Source: Deefgea chitinilytica
GTDB taxonomy: Bacteria > Pseudomonadota > Gammaproteobacteria > Burkholderiales > Chitinibacteraceae
DNA length: 64,000 nt
Direction: 5' to 3'
NCBI RefSeq assembly: GCF_016881405.1
Contig: NZ_WOFE01000002.1
Location: forward strand, 248,001-312,000
Position numbers and translations under genes: made by a program. This document shows positions 62,740 to 64,000 of the stretch, piece by piece (positions within the stretch are counted from its first letter, which is position 1; every line of letters begins with the position of its first letter). The notes beneath the pieces are model-generated. The model was not told where the DNA came from. It ran no database searches and was given only the letters and a program-made list of their open reading frames with translations.

Positions 62740-63870
62740 ATGCTTGTAGCCCGTTTTACACTTGCCGCACTACTCTCAGCACTATCATTAACGACTTACG
62801 CTGGTGAAGCTGAAGATATTCAGCAGCTATTGCGCGCAAAACAATATCCACAAGCGATTGAGCGGGCGGATAAGTACTTAGCGAAATCCCCCAAAGATGC
62901 GCAAGTTCGTTTTTTACGAGCGATTGCGCTCACCGAAGCAGGCCGTAACGACGAAGCGATTAAAGCATTTACTAAAATTTCCGAAGATTACCCGCACCTA
63001 CCCGAACCGTATAATAATTTAGCCGTGCTGTACGCCAATAATAATCAATTTGATAAAGCGCGTTCTGCCTTGCAAATGGCGATTCAAACTAATCCAAGCT
63101 ACGCCATCGCCCATGAGAATATGGGTGATTTATATGCTCGTCTAGCCTCGCAAGCCTATGACAAAGCACTACAAATTGAAAATAACAACACCCAAGTTCA
63201 AACCAAATTAAAGTTGGTTAGTACCTTATTCAACCCCAATCAGCCTCCAGCCAAAGTCGCAGCCGTCGCTACCCCAACGACCAGCAGCAAAACCGCCACA
63301 CCAACGACGGTAGCAGTCGCACCGATAAAAGCGACTGCGGCACCAGCACTGATTTTGCCGAAACCTCAACTTCCAGCTGCAACGATTGCGCCCACTTTGG
63401 CAGCCACAATCAAGCCGACTGTGAAACCAACATTGACCGAAGTACCGAAAGCAGCCACTGCCAAACCCGTAGTCGCAACGGAAGCACCAAGCCCAACGCC
63501 CACGAGCGCCCCCAAAGTTGACGAACGCAAAAATGATCGCGAACAAGTCACAGCGAGTGTTCAAAGTTGGGCGAACGCCTGGAGCAAGCAAAATGTCGGT
63601 GGCTATGTAGGCAGTTACGCCAAAGGCTTTAAAGCACCCGGCGGTCGTGCGGCATGGGAAAAAGATCGTCAGCAAAAAATTGCCGGGCCAAAATCGATTG
63701 ATGTGAAAGTCAATGTTCTAAAAATCGACTTTATCGACGACGATACTGCCAAAGTTAAATTGCGCCAAGACTACAAGTCAGATCGTTTATCGAGCAGTAC
63801 AGTAAAAACATTAGTACTGCAAAAATCAGGCAATCGCTGGTTGATTCTTGAAGAACGGATTGGTGGTTAA
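62740..63870 (+). CDS. TPR protein with C-terminal NTF2-like (Cds6-type) domain
   Basis: The ATG at 62740 after GGAATCC gives 376 residues. A signal peptide (FTLAALLSALSLTTYA) precedes three TPR repeats (about 25-150: DAQVRFLRAIALTEAGRNDEAIKAF, PEPYNNLAVLYANNNQFDKA, AIAHENMGDLYARLA). A long Thr/Pro/Ala-rich linker (about 165-265) leads to a C-terminal domain SVQSWANAWSKQNVGGYVGSYAKGF...WLILEERIGG, of the kind found at the end of some L,D-transpeptidase and TPR proteins. It is probably periplasmic and works with the cell wall gene that starts 8 bp later. Confidence 0.87.
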   Translation: MLVARFTLAALLSALSLTTYAGEAEDIQQLLRAKQYPQAIERADKYLAKSPKDAQVRFLRAIALTEAGRNDEAIKAFTKISEDYPHLPEPYNNLAVLYANNNQFDKARSALQMAIQTNPSYAIAHENMGDLYARLASQAYDKALQIENNNTQVQTKLKLVSTLFNPNQPPAKVAAVATPTTSSKTATPTTVAVAPIKATAAPALILPKPQLPAATIAPTLAATIKPTVKPTLTEVPKAATAKPVVATEAPSPTPTSAPKVDERKNDREQVTASVQSWANAWSKQNVGGYVGSYAKGFKAPGGRAAWEKDRQQKIAGPKSIDVKVNVLKIDFIDDDTAKVKLRQDYKSDRLSSSTVKTLVLQKSGNRWLILEERIGG

Positions 63871-63878
63871 TTACATTC

Positions 63879-64000
63879 ATGTCTTATTTACCACCTTGGG
63901 CCAAGCGGCTAATCTGCTTGGTTATTTTGCTTTGTCTTGCTACCGCAGCAACACCACGTTTACTTGAATTCAGCGATCGCACGTTTACGTTAACCCCAGA
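63879..64000 (+). CDS. Start of an exported protein, possibly an L,D-transpeptidase (partial)
   Basis: The ATG at 63879 opens a frame that runs off the right edge after 40 codons. Only a signal peptide or anchor is visible (MSYLPPWAKRLICLVILLCL, ending near TAATP) followed by RLLEFSDRTFTL. The TPR/NTF2-like protein 8 bp upstream is commonly paired with a YkuD-type L,D-transpeptidase, so that is my guess; the visible sequence does not prove it. Confidence 0.5.
   Translation, partial: MSYLPPWAKRLICLVILLCLATAATPRLLEFSDRTFTLTP

Overview
The window looks like the chromosome of a betaproteobacterium of the order Neisseriales, most likely a chitin-associated genus of the Chitinibacter/Deefgea type. 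The reasons are the EarP plus arginine-type EF-P pair, cyaY divergent from an lptM-like lipoprotein gene, a lone hpnC, a GH18-domain regulator, and base composition near 50% GC. This placement is an inference from gene content. No rRNA, tRNA, CRISPR array, transposase or prophage gene was found. One structural RNA, the 4.5S SRP RNA, is present at 57.8 kb.

Layout. 0-2.7 kb: a partial solute-binding protein and a membrane protein that joins a degenerate GH18 (chitinase-like) sensor domain to a LytTR DNA-binding domain. 2.8-9.7 kb: arfB and an apparent copper-acquisition island built from two divergent arms (DUF2946, TonB-dependent receptor, PepSY protein and TonB on the minus strand; a DUF2946-like protein, PCu(A)C chaperone and a His-tailed copper-uptake-associated protein on the plus strand). 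9.8-11 kb: a CPA2 antiporter. 11.2-16.6 kb: an arsenic resistance island with arsR, ACR3 and an unusual circularly permuted ATP-grasp gene on one strand, and GAPDH plus arsJ on the other. 16.7-26.4 kb: a 2-aminoethylphosphonate (AEP) uptake and degradation island (ABC transporter, HD oxygenase, PhnW, PhnX, flavin oxidoreductase, GntR/HutC regulator), with shared TCTAGA-centred operators. 26.5-32.9 kb: a CorC-like protein and an iron island (PiuC, Fiu-type receptor, ExbD, ExbB, TonB with a Fur box). 33-64 kb: mostly housekeeping genes: purB, earP-efp, guaA, ubiC-ubiA, yebC, rph, cyaY, lptM, two tandem Crp/Fnr regulators, folB, plsY, smpB, ansA, ffs, yciB, bolA, a parvulin, hpnC, and the start of an L,D-transpeptidase-like locus.

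Two non-coding families stand out. The first is a set of about eight hairpins of roughly 25-55 nt with GGGTAT...ATACCC ends, most of them placed directly after stop codons. The second is a structured dispersed repeat of about 200 nt, with one copy separating gapdh from arsJ and an inverted copy forming the leader of a ykgJ-type gene; their stems differ in sequence but keep pairing. The best candidates for undescribed biology are the pseudo-chitinase/LytTR receptor, the ATP-grasp gene translationally coupled to ACR3, and these two repeat families. One gene, the AEP-cluster flavoprotein, carries an apparent frameshift near its 3' end.
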